Below are positions 23,380 through 35,629 of a DNA stretch of 64,000 nucleotides, in pieces. How positions within the stretch are numbered: the stretch's first letter is position 1; each line of letters opens with the position of its first letter. Source of the stretch: Pegoplata infirma (Eukaryota > Arthropoda > Insecta > Diptera > Anthomyiidae); contig OY992537.1 in the NCBI GenBank assembly GCA_963921195.1, forward strand, positions 50,306,313 through 50,370,312. The letters run 5' to 3'. A model generated the notes under the pieces. That model did no database searches, was not told the origin of the DNA, and saw only the letters and a list, made by a program, of their open reading frames with translations. The translations under genes and the position numbers were made by a program.

Positions 23380-24233
23380 TAGAAAGATGCAATTTTCTAT
23401 ATATAGAAATAAAATAATATATCGTCGCTGCTCCGACGAAAACACCCATGTGATTTTCAAAAATTGTTGAAGACGTCTACGAATTAGATTAATTGTGTCC
23501 TTTCACGTTGTTTTAAAGTTACACCTCTTACATACATATTTAAATAATATTGCAAATCTACTTTTTCCATTAAGATTACCTTAAAATTCAACGCAAAAGT
23601 TCACAAATTAACTAGTCTCTCAAGAAATACACGTAGGTTTTTTTGTCAGAGCACCGACGATAAAATAGACATCAAATAACACAAAAATTCCGGGATTGCT
23701 GTCATAAAATGTTAATTTTCTTCTGGATTATAGGTACTCCACATTAATTTCCGCAAACTCCACATTAATTTCCACACCGTTTTTTTTATTTATGTCAATA
23801 CATATGTATTTACTTTTGACTTTTGTCACTTATTACAAAAATTTAGTTCATTGTTTTACTTTAAGAAAATATTTATTATTTTTCGTTTATTTAATTTTTA
23901 TGGAAATTGAAAAGTTTTCACTTATGATACGCCACGAAACTTTTCTAAAATAATTGCGTCATTTATGAGGCGTCGTTTTTAAAGTTGATTAAAAAATGAT
24001 TTAAAGTTGATTAAAAAATGATTATGAAAATGATTATTTTCATCATGGCAGCATTATGAAATAAAAAGGAGTTTTTTTATATTTAATTCAAAAAATATAC
24101 TTTTAAAATCAAGACCGAAACATATTTAATTTTATAAAATTTCATTTCATTATTAAAATTTCTTTCAAAAATTTGAGAATTTTAAAAATGAGTCCGAAAA
24201 TTTTTGATTTGACGACGATTTTTTCCCTCAGTG
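23380..24233. other. Right part of the host element, no gene
   Basis: AT-rich, with direct repeats AAGTTGATTAAAAAATGATT (~23981-24020) and no open frame beyond ~70 codons. Confidence 0.5.
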
Positions 24234-24340
24234 TACGAAGGAGTTTTCGAAGGGTACTAAAAACTGTCAACAAATTGGGAAAATCTAAAAAAAAAAATTA
24301 TTCAAAGTGTCCGATTTGACATGGAATGCCCCACATATTA

Positions 24341-25671
24341 TCCAGTTCGTGTTCAACTACTTTTTTTCTTTTTGTCGGACGGTGTTATAATTATTATTTG
24401 TATAATAATTATAATTTTCACTAAAAATGCAAAAATAACCAAAAAATAATCATCATAATCCCTGAACATCTTTTAGCCGAACCGTGCAGTATGATATATT
24501 CGATTTGTGTAGATGTATTTTTAAAGTGGGTTATCAAAAAGTGCAGGTCTATAAGTTTTTAGAATATTTTTTTTTTTTTTTTCAAATTAAAATCCTTGAC
24601 CTTTTTTCGTTATAATGCATGATGAAATTTTGTTTATAAATGTGAAGCGTGTTTTTTTAAACAAGCTTACCTAGCAAACATTTCGAGAAGAGATGAAAGA
24701 TTTTGAACAACGTGGTTTTTTAATCTAATTTCTAAAAACTTTTCTATTCAAAATCTTAAGAGTTTTATATTTTTAAACAATATATATTAAAAAACTGTAT
24801 TATGTAACAAAATTGTTTGCTGGGTAGCACTAAGACTATAAGTGTTACGATTTTTATTTATATTGACAAAAACGTAATATTTGTTATTAATGAAAAATTT
24901 TTATTTCGTAGTAATTATTTTGTCTACAAAAAACGTAGTACTACTATTTATTTTTGTTTATTAATTAGTTAATTGTAGTATTTATTACGTATGTGTTTTT
25001 TTTTAGTTAACAAATTTAACACTTTGCGGTTTTTAATAACAGTTTGTTAGTTGTTTAGTTATTACTTTTTAACACAAACGTAATTTGTTCAGTTTATTAA
25101 AAATCTATAGTATTTTTATCGTAAATGGAGCAAAACCTATAAAATTACAAAATGTATAAAATATAAGATTCTTAAATTTTATTGTTTAATAGGGTGGGTC
25201 GAGAAAATATTTCTTTATGCAACCAACCACCTGATACACTCAAAAAAAAGAACTGGTCAAAAAAAAATTTACATTTTTTTTTGGCGTTTTGGAGCAACAA
25301 ATTTCATTAAAAATGCTATTCGGAAAAAAAAATTGAAAAATTTTCTAAGTTCCGAAATTTTTTTTGAAAATTTTCTAAAAGCGAGTTGAACGAGATGGAC
25401 CAATTGAATTTCACAAACTTGAAGTTCTGGGTATTCTATTTTACTCTAAAGGTTTTCGTAGGGTCCATGGATTTTCGCTTCGAATTTCCAAAAAGTTCTG
25501 AAAGACCCTACTTGCTTTTTTAAAAACTTCAAAATGGGGTGAATAACACCGCTCTACAAATCTGAGGTTTGTCGCTGCGTTTTGGATGAAATCAAAAAAA
25601 GTTAATAGGGTTTGGTGCCCCGATTCCAAAACGGTCACTCAAATTTTTCTATCACGTCACAATTTTGACAA
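24341..25671. other. Repeat-derived spacer, no gene seen
   Basis: 24800-25190 holds a repeat with ACACTTTGCGGTTTTT shared with 6570-6780. A single TACACTCAAAAAAAAGAACT end at ~25235 has no clear partner. Confidence 0.45.
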
Positions 25672-26133
25672 AATCGCGGTTAAAATGTCAAAAAAGTCCC
25701 ATTTTGACCATTTTTGAACCCCTATAAAATAAGATCCTGGCATGCAAATGACTTGGTATCAAGCTCATTTGAAAGTGTGTAATTTTCTCTTTCAGACAAG
25801 ATCAAATCCTCTTGAAATTTAATTTTCTAAAATGGTAAAAGAATTATTAGCCACATGTGCTTTAAATCTAAAATTTACGTATGAATTTGTATGGAAATCT
25901 GTTAAAAAACACTGTGTTAATAAACTAAATATTGAAAAAATGGAAGGTTTTTTGGTAATGATTTTTTTACCATTTTAGAAAATTAAATTTTTATAACATT
26001 TTATCTTATCTTTAAGAGAAAATTACAGGCTTTCGAATGAGCTTGATACCAAGTCATTTGCATGTCAGGATCTTATTTTATAAGCTTTTAAAAAGGGTAA
26101 AAAATTCCCTTTTTCGGCACTTTAACCGCGAAT
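25672..26133. repeat. Foldback with ~170-bp arms
   Basis: 25672-25841 and 25962-26133 are inverted copies: GCGGTTAAA / TTTAACCGC at the outside, GATACCAAGTCATTTGCATG and its complement in the middle, TTCTAAAATGGTAAAA / TTTTACCATTTTAGAA at the loop side, with several mismatches and indels. No target duplication recognised. Confidence 0.8.
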
Positions 26134-26459
26134 TACTCAAAATCCTGATGTGATTGACAAATTTGGGCTCCGGATTTGGAATCTGCGCAACAGACACTAT
26201 CCAAATCACTAACCAGAATCCAATACGCATTTTCTTGTTGAGCTGTGTAATTGGAAACAATGCGAGTAATAAAATCGAAGAGAGAAGGTTTCGATCGTGA
26301 TCGTTAAAGGTATCATAATTAACAACATCAAGGCATCTATGGACGTTTGGTTTTGTGTAAACCGACGTCACCTTTCACAAGCTAACCTAACCATGGCTCT
26401 TGGTATGCACGGCTAGTCTGAACCAGATGTATTCTACAAGTGCAACCACCATTATTTTT

Positions 26460-27280
26460 TATACCCTCCACTCTAGTGATATAGGGTATATATAAGTTTG
26501 TCATTCCGTTTGTTACACCTCGAAATATTAGTATAGGACCCCATAAAGAATATATATTCATATATTCTCCGTCCGTCCGTCTGTCTGATTAAAAAACACG
26601 CTAACTTTTGAAAGACTTTACGAAGGCTCTTTAAGAATTTGCGTATATATGTGGGCATTTACCTGGTCAGGTTGGTATTGCAATCCAGAAAAAGCGGTCC
26701 AGTGGTTCAAAAGTAATGAGCAAAAGACTGAATTTCGGCAAGTGTTTTTCGTGAATTTACGAGATAAAAATCACTATAACTTTCGAAACGCGACTCTGAC
26801 GATGCTGAAGCTGGGCAAATACATTTGTCGTTCCTCTAGTCTAGTTCGTATTGAATTTCAGCCAAATCGGTCCTGTGGTTCAAAAGTTATTAGCAAAACC
26901 ATGAATTTCAGATTAGCTTCACCTTAAATTCATGAGTTGAAAACCCGTTTAATATGTTTTAAAAACATTGGTAAGTCACAAAAATATTTTACAATGTATT
27001 TTTGTTACTGAAACATATTTTTACACTAAAAAAAAAATACACTCGAAAAAAATTTTGCACTCAAAAAAAAATTTTACACTAAAAAAACAAAATTTAGTAA
27101 ATTATTTTATTTTTTTTTTTCAAAAATTAGTTAAAAAAAGTTTTTTTAAAACAAAATAAAATATTTCTAAACAAAAAAGTTATTTTTTTCGCGTTAGAAA
27201 ATTTACTATTACTTAAAAAAGGCATTGTGGAGGGTATTCATAGATTTGGCCAAGTCGAATTTAACGTTTCTACTTGTTTT
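26460..27280 (+). mobile_element. mini-me-like element, complete
   Basis: TATACCCTCCACTCTAGTGA start, GACCCCATAAAGAATATATA, a short (GTCCGTCC)n at 26569-26587, AAAGACTTTACGAAGGCTC and TGGTCAGGTTGGTATTGCAA (shared with 49510 and 56184), then GTGGAGGGTATTCATAGATT, hairpin GGCCAAGTC and TTTCTACTTGTT. Several ACTCAAAAAAAAATTTTACA runs precede the 3' end. Confidence 0.8.
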
Positions 27281-28797
27281 TTTGTAATTTTACAAAAATT
27301 TTATGTAATAATAAAAAATTAAAAAAAAAAAATTTATGAAAAAAATAAATTTATAAAAAAAATTTTGATGAAAAGAAAAAAAAAAATTATAAAAAATTTG
27401 GATCAACAAAAAAAAAATTGGAAAAAAAGATTTGATGAAAAACAAAAAATTTTGTGAAAAAAAATTATAACAAAAAAAAAAATTTTGATGAAACGAAAAA
27501 AAATTTATAAAAAAAAAATTTGGTGAACAAAAAAAATTTTTTTGTTAAAAATAATTATGTTATATTTAATTCACCAGCTGGTGAGAAAAGGTTTTATTCA
27601 CCAGCAGGTGAACTATTATCCAAATTTCAAATAGAAGTTACAAACCTTTTCGGTTTTAAAAAAATGAATACATTAATTCTTATTTTCTTTTTTGTAGTCA
27701 AACTGAGGTGGCGTCATGCATCATTTTTAAAATTAGACAACAGCCTTAAAACATTTTCATTTTAAAAAACATTGTCAAATTACTAGAAAAAGTCTCGTTA
27801 TCTCATTTTAACAATATTTTACAGTTTTCCTTGTTTTTTAACAACAAATTTTCGATCAAAATTTTTTTTTTTTTTTTGTAATTTTACAACTTTTCTTATA
27901 AATGTCCAAATATCCAAGGTAATTTTACAAAAAAAATAAAGTAAAGTTACTAGAATATCCTGTAAGTTTTATCGCATCAAAAAATTTGAAAATTTACAAT
28001 TTTATTTGTAAAAATCTTATAAAATTTCAAAAAAGCTCATAATTTGTACTAGGAAAGTAGGTAAGAGGTAGCAAAAAAATCTACCAAATTTTTCTTGTCA
28101 TATTACAAACCTGAGGTGGAAAAATTTATACATTTTGGAGAAACCCGAAAACCAACTTTTTGCAGTAATGTCAAAAAATCGTATTAAAATTGCAAAATAT
28201 GATTTTTTTCTTCCCGACTTCGAAAATGTACTACTCAAGAACAGATCTGAATTCGCGATAATTTCAACCAATTAGTTTCAAAAATCGATTTTTTTTAAGA
28301 TTTTTTTTTTCAGAAATGGTTTTGGTATCCAAGGGTACACTATTTTCCTAGTCAGGAAAAAACAATCATATTTTTGAATTTTAACGTAATTTGTTTTATA
28401 TTATGGTAAAAAGTTTATTTTCGGATTAATCCAAAATGTACGTATATTTTTCCACCTCTGGTTTTTAGAGGTAAGCAATATCCTAAATAGTTGATATTTA
28501 ATATCTAAAAAGATGTGATTAACTTGACCTCATAAAATCCAAAATTAAGAATATCTGATCAAATTTGAATTTTTTACATTTTTTTAAATGCTCTTTGGCT
28601 TAAAAAAGTTGAAACTTCAGCGGTGAGGATGGGATCCCAAGATTAAGTGCGAACATTATCGTTTTTTTCTTATAGATATATAATTTTTTTTTTTCTTATA
28701 GATATATAAGTTTTTTCTTATAGATATATAATTTTTTCTTAAATATTTTCGGCCAATCGCGTACAAAAATTATAACTTTTTGACGTGGTAAATCTTA
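27281..28797. other. A/T-run-rich spacer; short tandem repeat at 28668-28740
   Basis: 27280-27540 is mostly AAAAAATTTTGATGAAAAAA-like low-complexity sequence. 27775-27850 repeats part of the 60.07-60.17 and 60.94-61.04 kb sequence. 28668-28740 contains about three copies of TTCTTATAGATATATAA. No gene seen. Confidence 0.5.
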
Positions 28798-29286
28798 CAC
28801 TCAAAAAACATTCTTGTAAAGTTACCAAAAAATCTCGTGATTTTACGACGCTATTCTCGCAAAATAGGAGGTAGGTAAAATTCTCGCAAAATTACGAGGA
28901 TTTCCTCGTAATTTGGAATGCGCCAAAAATTGGTAAAATAAACAATTTTATTGGTAAAAATGTTGTTTTAGAACCGGAAAAATAAAAAAAAAAAAACTGG
29001 TAAACTTACAAGAAAAAATGGTAAATATGTTAAAAAATGGTAAATTTACAAACCAAAATGGTAAATTAAAAAAAAAAAAATTTTGTTAAACAACATAAAT
29101 CCTCGTAATAAAATCAGTTTTGTAAAATAACTGTTTTTTTGTGTAAATTAACTAGAATCCTCGTAATAAATTTTTCAAAATTTTGTCAACTTTTTTTTAA
29201 GTATTTTTCAATAAAAAAAAAAAAATATTTTGTTACCTCCTTCCTAGTTAAAACTACGGGATTTGTTTTCTCAATTTTTTTTAGTG
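28798..29286. mobile_element. TA-flanked palindromic MITE, TCGTAATTTTACGA core
   Basis: CACTCAAAAAACATTCTTGTAA at left; ...CAATTTTTTTTAGTG at right; TA at 28796-28797 and 29287-29288. The core is built from CTCGTAATTTTACGAGG and TGGTAAATTTAC words. Confidence 0.75.
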
Positions 29287-29662
29287 TATAAAACGTTTGC
29301 TATTTAAGGTTATATTTTTTCAAGTTCAAGATCGTCAATAATGTTAAATCTACCAAGCAGAAAGAAACTGCATTTATGTAGATTTTCTGATGGTCAGTTT
29401 TTGTATTAAAGATTTAAATTTCAATATTAAGTGTGTTTTTTGCACGTTTGCGATTCGTCGCTTGTTTTAAAGCAAAAGGAAAAGGATGCAGAAATGAGGT
29501 TATGATCCGCGTTTCCCAGAGGGGCAAGTAGCTCAATTTCATATGTGTCAGGATTCTAAGTGAGAAAAAGGTCGAGAGAAACTTCAACACACGGAATGTC
29601 CGTTCATTCACAAATTGCACGTTAAAATGAAGGGTGTGTTAAAAGTCGTATACATTTAAGTA

Positions 29663-30226
29663 CACTCAGAAAATTATGTAAGTTACTACATGTTAGTTGT
29701 TTGCATATTTTACAGTAGTGAGTTGTTTTCAACTACAAAGTCAGTTGTTTTTGCATGAAAAATATCAAACAACTATTTCTGTTAGTTATTTTAAGTCGTT
29801 TTTTGAACAACTAACAAAAAAGTATGTGAGTAACAGTTATTTAAAGTAGTTAATTTTGTTTTTTTATATCTGAAAAATTTACAAAGTTTTTTTCCAAAAA
29901 TAAAAATAAATGTTCGTTTTTTTTTATTTTTCACAAGTTTTTTTTTAAAAGAAAAAACTTGGAAAAAATTTGATCTTCAATTTTTTTTGAACAATTTTTT
30001 GAAAAAAAAATTTCTATATTGATTATTTTATTTTTACTACATTTTAAATGTTTTGACTATAAATGTAAGTAGTTTTTAGTATATAAGTTAGTTGTTTTTT
30101 GTCAGTTAAAATAACTAACATTGTTAGTTGATTTAACTGAAAAAGTAGTTGACCCCAAAACAACTTACAAAGTAGTTATTTTAACTTACATTTTCAGTTG
30201 CTTTTACTAACATAATTTTTTGAGTG
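29663..30226. mobile_element. TA-flanked palindromic MITE, AGTTGTTTTAACT core
   Basis: CACTCAGAAAATTATGTAAG at left; CATAATTTTTTGAGTG at right; TA at 29661-29662 and 30227-30228. The core consists of ACTAACA/TGTTAGTTGTTTT words in both orientations. Same ends as the group, different core. Confidence 0.8.
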
Positions 30227-31126
30227 TAGTCATCAATCAACGTAATGAACTAAAAATATGGATTAAGATAATCCAAAAGTGCAAAAAAACAATCCTATTA
30301 TTCTAAATTTAAATCTTTTTAAATGTCTTTTCAAGCGATCATTTATTTAAATTGACAACCTTTTGACAGAAGAAACAAAATTATGATTATTTTTTTTAAA
30401 ATTCTATAATATTTATTGCTTAATTTTCATCATCTATACTTAAATACATGTATTTATAATATCATTTAAAAACTTTTTAATGTTTTCTTTTCTTAAATAT
30501 GTAGATACACACACAAAAATTAACTTAAAAACTAAATTAATAATTTTAATTATATATCTTTGTTTTTTTTTGTATAAATAAAAATATCACTTAAGAATTG
30601 TTTATAATTTTTTTTTTATTTAAAACTGACTAGATAAGAGTTATGTACTTAATAATTTAAAATCTATACCCGAGTAAAAATGAATTGATTTACCAATGCG
30701 TTTTGTGACACAATTTTTGTTTAAAATTTGTGGTTTATGTGACTGTATGTATAGAGTGACCATTTTTTTCTGAATTCAAATAAGTACGGCAAAGTTTTTA
30801 TGTTTGTTTTTTAGAAATAACTTTCTGAAAACTCTTTTCCATGCAAAAACACTGATGATTTCTTAAACACTCAAAAAAATTTGGTTAAACTAACTAACTT
30901 GGGGTCAATTAGTATTTTAGAAAAAACAACTGTTAAAAATAACTGTCATAAACTGTTATTGTTATTTTTCAGCAAATTTAGTTGACTTCAAACAACTTAA
31001 TTTGAATGTTTTGATCGTTTCAGTGCAGAAAATATTACAAAAACACACAGGTTTCAAAAACAAGAAAAACCAAAAGATTCTGATGATTTTTTTCCTTAAG
31101 TATTGATAAATTATCCTTTTAGAAAA
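30227..31126. other. Spacer with unpaired MITE ends
   Basis: A lone CCCGAGTAAAAATGAATTGA at 30669 matches the left end of the elements at 40044 and 55365 with no visible right partner. A lone AACACTCAAAAAAATTTGGT at ~30869 matches the ACTCAAAA group. Confidence 0.5.
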
Positions 31127-31400
31127 CTACCTTGTTAATAAACACAGGTTTTTTTTAGATAACTCTGGTGTTCTAAGCACTTTTTCAATAAATTCTGATG
31201 ATATTATCTCACCGAACATCTCAGAATCATTTGGACTCATGCAATTAAAATATGTTTCTAAAAATTTAGAAAATCCATCATCACGTGGAGTTTTCGTTAT
31301 AGACAACTTCAAAGATTCTGTGCGTCTTTTCATATAAATTTATGAAGATCAAAATAATCTTGTGCTCGGCTACATTTTTTTGTGTTTAGGAAACTATTGA
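31127..31400 (-). pseudogene. Possible BESS/MADF-type protein fragment or lost exon
   Basis: The minus frame stays open from ~31408 to the stop at 31127, longer than the ATG-initiated 68 codons: upstream in-frame residues include SRAQDYFDLHKF before MKRRTESLKLSI, then DDGFSKFLETYF and FIEKVLRT. The mix of charged and aromatic residues ending in a short helix resembles the C-terminal part of insect MADF-BESS proteins, but similarity is weak. Codon choice looks more coding-like than the surroundings. No convincing splice acceptor (only TGTAG near 31366) and no partner exon seen. Probably a gene fragment or chance. Confidence 0.25.
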
Positions 31401-31439
31401 TTCATAAACTCTAATCTTCTTGAAAATAATTCATTATAA

Positions 31440-32800
31440 AGGCTCCGACACAATGTCGGAGTACTATGTACTACAGAGTACCATCTCTAAAAATAGAGAC
31501 TCATCATACAAAAAATGTGTAAGTGCGAAAAAGAAAGGAACAAAATCCACTCTCTGGCAGAGAGTAGTCCGTCATTGTGCATTCAGCTAAATTTTGTTAT
31601 TATCAGACTTAAGTTATAAAAAACTTTATTGACGACTTATTTTATGAAAATTCAACTTTCGTATAGAATTTTCGAATGAAATTATTTTTTATATAGAAAA
31701 GTTTAAAAACCAGTACAAATTTCAAAAAATCAGTACAAATCAGTACAGCGTTCTCTGATCAGTAAACGTGATCAAAAATCAGTACAGGCAAAAAAAAAAA
31801 TTAGTAGTGCAAAGCGTAGCAGAATTTCGTATCAAAATCAAAATCTCTTTACCTGTCTGGACCCTATTGGATCCTAACTTTGAATCAAAAAATTCGAATT
31901 TCCGGAAATTTTAAAATGTGCATATCTCGGTAACAACTGCCGACACGACAAAAAGTAGTGAGCCATTTTGTAGCTATTGGATCGTAGAATAAGACCACCG
32001 AATACCCGAGAGCAATCCGAGCAATAGTTTTTGGGTTATTATAGTTTTAAATGTGTTTAACCTATTGGGCCCTAAAAACTGAAATAACTCAAAACCTATT
32101 GCTCGAAATGCTTTGGGGTGTTCGGTTGTCTTCTTCTACGATTCAAGAGCAACAAAATTGCTTTGCAATTTTTGGTTGTGTTGGAGCGATATAAGCATTT
32201 TAAATTTCCGAAAATAAATAAAATTTTAAATTTTATTCGACCTTTTATATAATATTAAGAAATGAAAATACTCGAGCTCGAGACCTTTTTTTTATTTTTT
32301 AGTTTTTTTCCGGGAATTGGAATTTTTTATTCAAAGTTAGGACCCGATGGTGTCCACACATATGAAGAGGTCAACTTTCTTATAGGGTATCTTTCGGGTG
32401 TTCGGTGGTCTTGTTCTACGATCCAAGAGCTACACAGTTGCTTTACAACTTTTCGTCGTGCCGGCGGTAGTTACAGAGATATGAGGATTTTAAAATTCAA
32501 ATTCAAAATTAGGAGTTTTGCTCTATCTTACTCAGTTTTCGAGATATTAGCATATTAAATTATTAATACTTAATATTTTTGTTATGCAGTGAACGAACGA
32601 AATTTTTGAAAATGAAAATTTTCATTCGGTGAGTGAGTAAAAATATGAGATAAAAAAGAATTGTAAAAAAAAAAATGTCCAAAAAATATTTTTAAAAAAT
32701 AAAAAAATAAAAATTTTTTTCATGAAAAAATCATTTGATTTATTCGCTTCAGAGTACAGTATTTTAGAATATTTCTAATTCTAAATTACTGTACTGTTTT
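31440..32800. repeat. Degenerate repeat block
   Basis: 31442-31460 is a hairpin (CTCCGACA-CAA-TGTCGGAG). 31840-32560 contains three to four degenerate copies of a unit with TGTTCGGTGGTC, CTACGATCCAAGAGC, TTGCTTTACAA and GAGATAT, partly readable as one frame but without conserved coding. No gene seen. Confidence 0.55.
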
Positions 32801-33342
32801 TATACCCTCCAACCACAGTATGGGGGTATGCTCACTTTGTCATTCTGTGTGTAACGCATCGAAATATCGGTCTAGGACCCCATAAAAAATATATTTTATT
32901 GATCAGTGATCGATTCTAAGACATTATACCGATATCCGTCCGTCCGTCTGTCTGTCCGTCCGTCTGTAGAGGACACGATACAGTCCAAAATAAAATTGCT
33001 AGACTTCCGAAGATTTGCACGAATATGTCTTATATTCCTAGGCAGGTTAAGTTCGGAAATAGGCAAAATCGGAAAAGGGAAAAAAGTTCCCCTTTGGGGA
33101 ACTAAACCAACCTAAGAAAAACCGCATTTTTTGCAGGGTTTTTTGTACTTTTGCTAAGAAAATGCAACTTTCTTATCTCAGAAGAAGTTCAAAATCGCAA
33201 GGAAAAGGTGCCCACTAACGTCTCCCACCAACCTCCCCCCCCCCAAAAAAAAAGACGCTCCTGATTTTTTTTTTATATTGTTTTTTACATTTTGGAGGGT
33301 ATAACAGATTCGGCACAGCCGAATGTAACACTCTCACTTGTT
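32801..33342 (+). mobile_element. mini-me-like element, complete, C-run subfamily
   Basis: TATACCCTCCAACCACAGTA start, CCCCATAAAAAATATA, core TGATCAGTGATCGATTCTAA, (GTCY)n at 32937-32967, CAGTCCAAAATAAAATTGCT, a run of ten C at ~33233-33244, GGAGGGTATAACAG, hairpin ATTCGGCACAGCCGAAT, CTCTCACTTGTT. Same subfamily as 9228 and, inverted, 62279. Confidence 0.85.
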
Positions 33343-33380
33343 TTTTTTTTTTTTTTTTGTTCCTTTATATTGCAAGCATA

Positions 33381-33934
33381 CACAGAAAAAAATATGAAGG
33401 AAACAAATTTGAGTAATCACTTGTTTAAATTTAAAAACAAAAATTGAGTAATTTTTTAATTGACGCAATTAAAAATTTACTCAAAAATTTTAAAAGCAAT
33501 TTAAGTAAATAATTTAATAAAAATTTAATAGTTTTTTTATTTTTTTTTTTAACTCTCATAGTTTTTTGAATTCTCGGTTAGTTTATAGTTTTTTGTATAT
33601 ATATATGAAAGGTTGTAATCGTCTTTATAAAATTTTCCTATGTTTTTGAGACATAAATATATTTGGTAAAGTTTGAAAAAACAAGTTTTTTGTTTTTTTT
33701 TGTAAAAAAATTTAAAACTTTTTTAAACTTTAAAAAAAAATAAATAGATAAGTTTTGAGTAAATTTTTAATTGTGTCAATTAAAAATTTACTCAATTTTT
33801 TTTTCAAACATTTAATAAATTTTTATTAAAAATTTACTCAATACTATTAAATCGTTTACTGGTGCAAAATTGAGTTATTTTTTACTCAATAGTATTAAAA
33901 ATTTACTCAAATATTTTTTTTATTTTTTTCTGTG
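33381..33934. mobile_element. TA-flanked palindromic MITE, AATTAAAAATTTACTC core
   Basis: CACAGAAAAAAATATGAAGG at left, TATTTTTTTCTGTG at right, TA at 33379-33380 and 33935-33936. The core is a series of AATTAAAAATTTACTCAA words and complements. Confidence 0.75.
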
Positions 33935-34216
33935 TAGACTACATTATTCATTCGTTTTGAACTGAAAGAATAGAATAATGTTTTTCATTCTACATTTTTA
34001 GAATGTCTCTAAACGACTTTTAAATGCATTCGTGCACATGTATAATGTAAACTAGTCCGATTGCTCGGTACTACGTTACATTAACTACCGATAATTAAAT
34101 AATCAGGATTTGAGTTCCCATTTCCGAAATTCTCCCCTTACTTTGTTTGTATGTATTTAACGCTTACTTTAATAACCTAATCAAATCTGATTATAAGCGG
34201 ACCATTTTAGGACTTA

Positions 34217-34813
34217 CAAGGAGAGTCTCCCTGGTCTCTCCGATTTTCATGAAATTTGCATATGTTGTTCAGAACGAAAATTCGTTCGACACGTATTTTT
34301 TTTTAGCGGCCCAAACTCATTTTTAGGTGGCGTCGATTTGTATGGGGGAAATTGACCTTTTTCAGTTTTTTACGATTTACGCCTATTGGCTCAAAATTAA
34401 TATAGGCATATTTGGTATCAGATTAAAGGTATTTAAAATACCTATCTCGTGATGCTAATAATGTGCCCAAAAAGTAAATATTTTTTGACTTTTTAACAAA
34501 ATTGTCCTAAAATTTTGGCATTTTACTTAATATGACGAAAAGTTGTGCATGTTTGGACACGCTGTTTGCACACGAAGATAGGTTTTCCAAAGACCTTTTA
34601 TTTGGTATGTAACATGTAACTAGGTTTGTTTGTATTATATAGGAGATAAACGCAAAAAACTGAAAAATTTGCGTTTCTTCCCCCCTCATTTGCACCCCCT
34701 AAATGTGAATTTGCGCCGCTATAAAAAAATACGTGTCCCTTTATTTTTTCTGATCTACAAAATAAAACCAATTCCGTAAAGATCCGCGGGTGACACTAGG
34801 GAGACTTCCCTTG
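34217..34813. mobile_element. TTA-flanked MITE, copy 2 (Harbinger-like)
   Basis: CAAGGAGAGTCTCCCTGGT at left, AGGGAGACTTCCCTTG at right, TTA at 34214-34216 and 34814-34816. Interior differs from the other TTA-flanked copies apart from the terminal ~20 bp. Confidence 0.8.
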
Positions 34814-34964
34814 TTAGTCCACATATAAAAACTTCACCCGATATTTAGTTAAAGCGGTTTATTGGACACAATTAGAAGCCTATTTCACACAAATTTAAAT
34901 TGTAAATGCTTTTGTCGATCCAATAGGTCCATGTTTGAACTTGGGCCCATTTTCAGGAAAACAC

Positions 34965-35019
34965 CTTTGTGGGTATTATATGGCCGGTCTTGACCGACTG
35001 TAGTTTTCTTACTTGTTTT
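34965..35019 (+). mobile_element. 3' end of a second hairpin-ended repeat family
   Basis: GGTATTATATGGCCGGTCTT, GACCGACTGTAGTTTTCTTA, CTTGTTTTT: a terminal hairpin (GGTCTTGACC) followed by the same CTTACTTGTT end used by the mini-me copies. Suggests a sister family sharing the 3' terminus. Confidence 0.5.
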
Positions 35020-35625
35020 TATAATCTCCACTTAGTGATAGAGGGTATATATAAGTTTGTCATTCCGTATGTAACTCATCGATATATCGGTCTGGGACCC
35101 CATAAAGTATATATATAATTGATCAATGATCGATTTTAAGACATTCTAGCAATGTCCGTATGTCTGTGGAAATGGTGATCACTGCCGAAATATTACACGA
35201 GGATGACTGAAACTTAACATATTTATTGGAAGTTCTCCCGAGCAGTTTAGTATTGCATTTGAGCGATATCAGTTCAGCAGTTCAAAAGTTATGAACGAAA
35301 ATGTAAGAATACCTCAAAAATGTTGGTAAATTCAACATAACCTTAAAATACAAAATTCTTTAATTCGACTGCTGGTTGACATATGTGATTATAATTCAAC
35401 ACCAAATGGTATTTTAACAAGTACGAACATATTTTTTTAACAAAAAAAGAAAAAAATCGCGGATTTTTTTTTTATTAAAATTTTTTTTTCGCGGAAATTT
35501 TTTTTTTAATTTTTTTTTTTTTCAAAAGTAATTTCCTTTTAAATGAAGTTTTTTGCAATAATCTTTTTGAAATTGTGGAGGGTATCAATACAATCGGCAA
35601 AGCCGAATTTAACTTTTTACTTGTT
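35020..35625 (+). mobile_element. mini-me-like element, complete, no (GTCY) expansion
   Basis: ATAATCTCCACTTAGTGATA start, CCCCATAAAGTATATATA, core GATCGATTTTAAGACATTCT, only GTCCGTATGTCTG in place of the microsatellite, TTCAAAAGTTATGAACGAAA, then TGGAGGGTATCAATACAAT, hairpin CGGCAAAGCCG and TTACTTGTT. Confidence 0.8.
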
Positions 35626-35629
35626 CTTT

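Larger units (their letters stand above)
20588..24233. mobile_element. TA-flanked element CACTRAGRRAAAAAA containing a LINE
   Basis: The left end CACTAAGAAAAAAAAATTCTC pairs with the right end TTTTTTCCCTCAGTG; TA flanks both sides (20586-20587, 24234-24235). Without the LINE and one target copy it would be ~1.2 kb. No transposase frame is visible in the remaining sequence (20588-20905, 23380-24233). Ends differ from the ACTCAAAA group only at a few bases, so it may be a distant relative. Confidence 0.7.
19190..24340. repeat. Outer dispersed repeat hosting nested insertions
   Basis: 19190-19796, 20496-20587 and 24236-24340 together align with 8500-9220 when the two TA-flanked insertions (19797-20495 and 20588-24233) are removed: TTATGAGTA|AAAGAAGTTTGAG and AAACTTAC|CGAAGGAGTTTTCGA. 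This defines both insertion points exactly. Confidence 0.75.
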
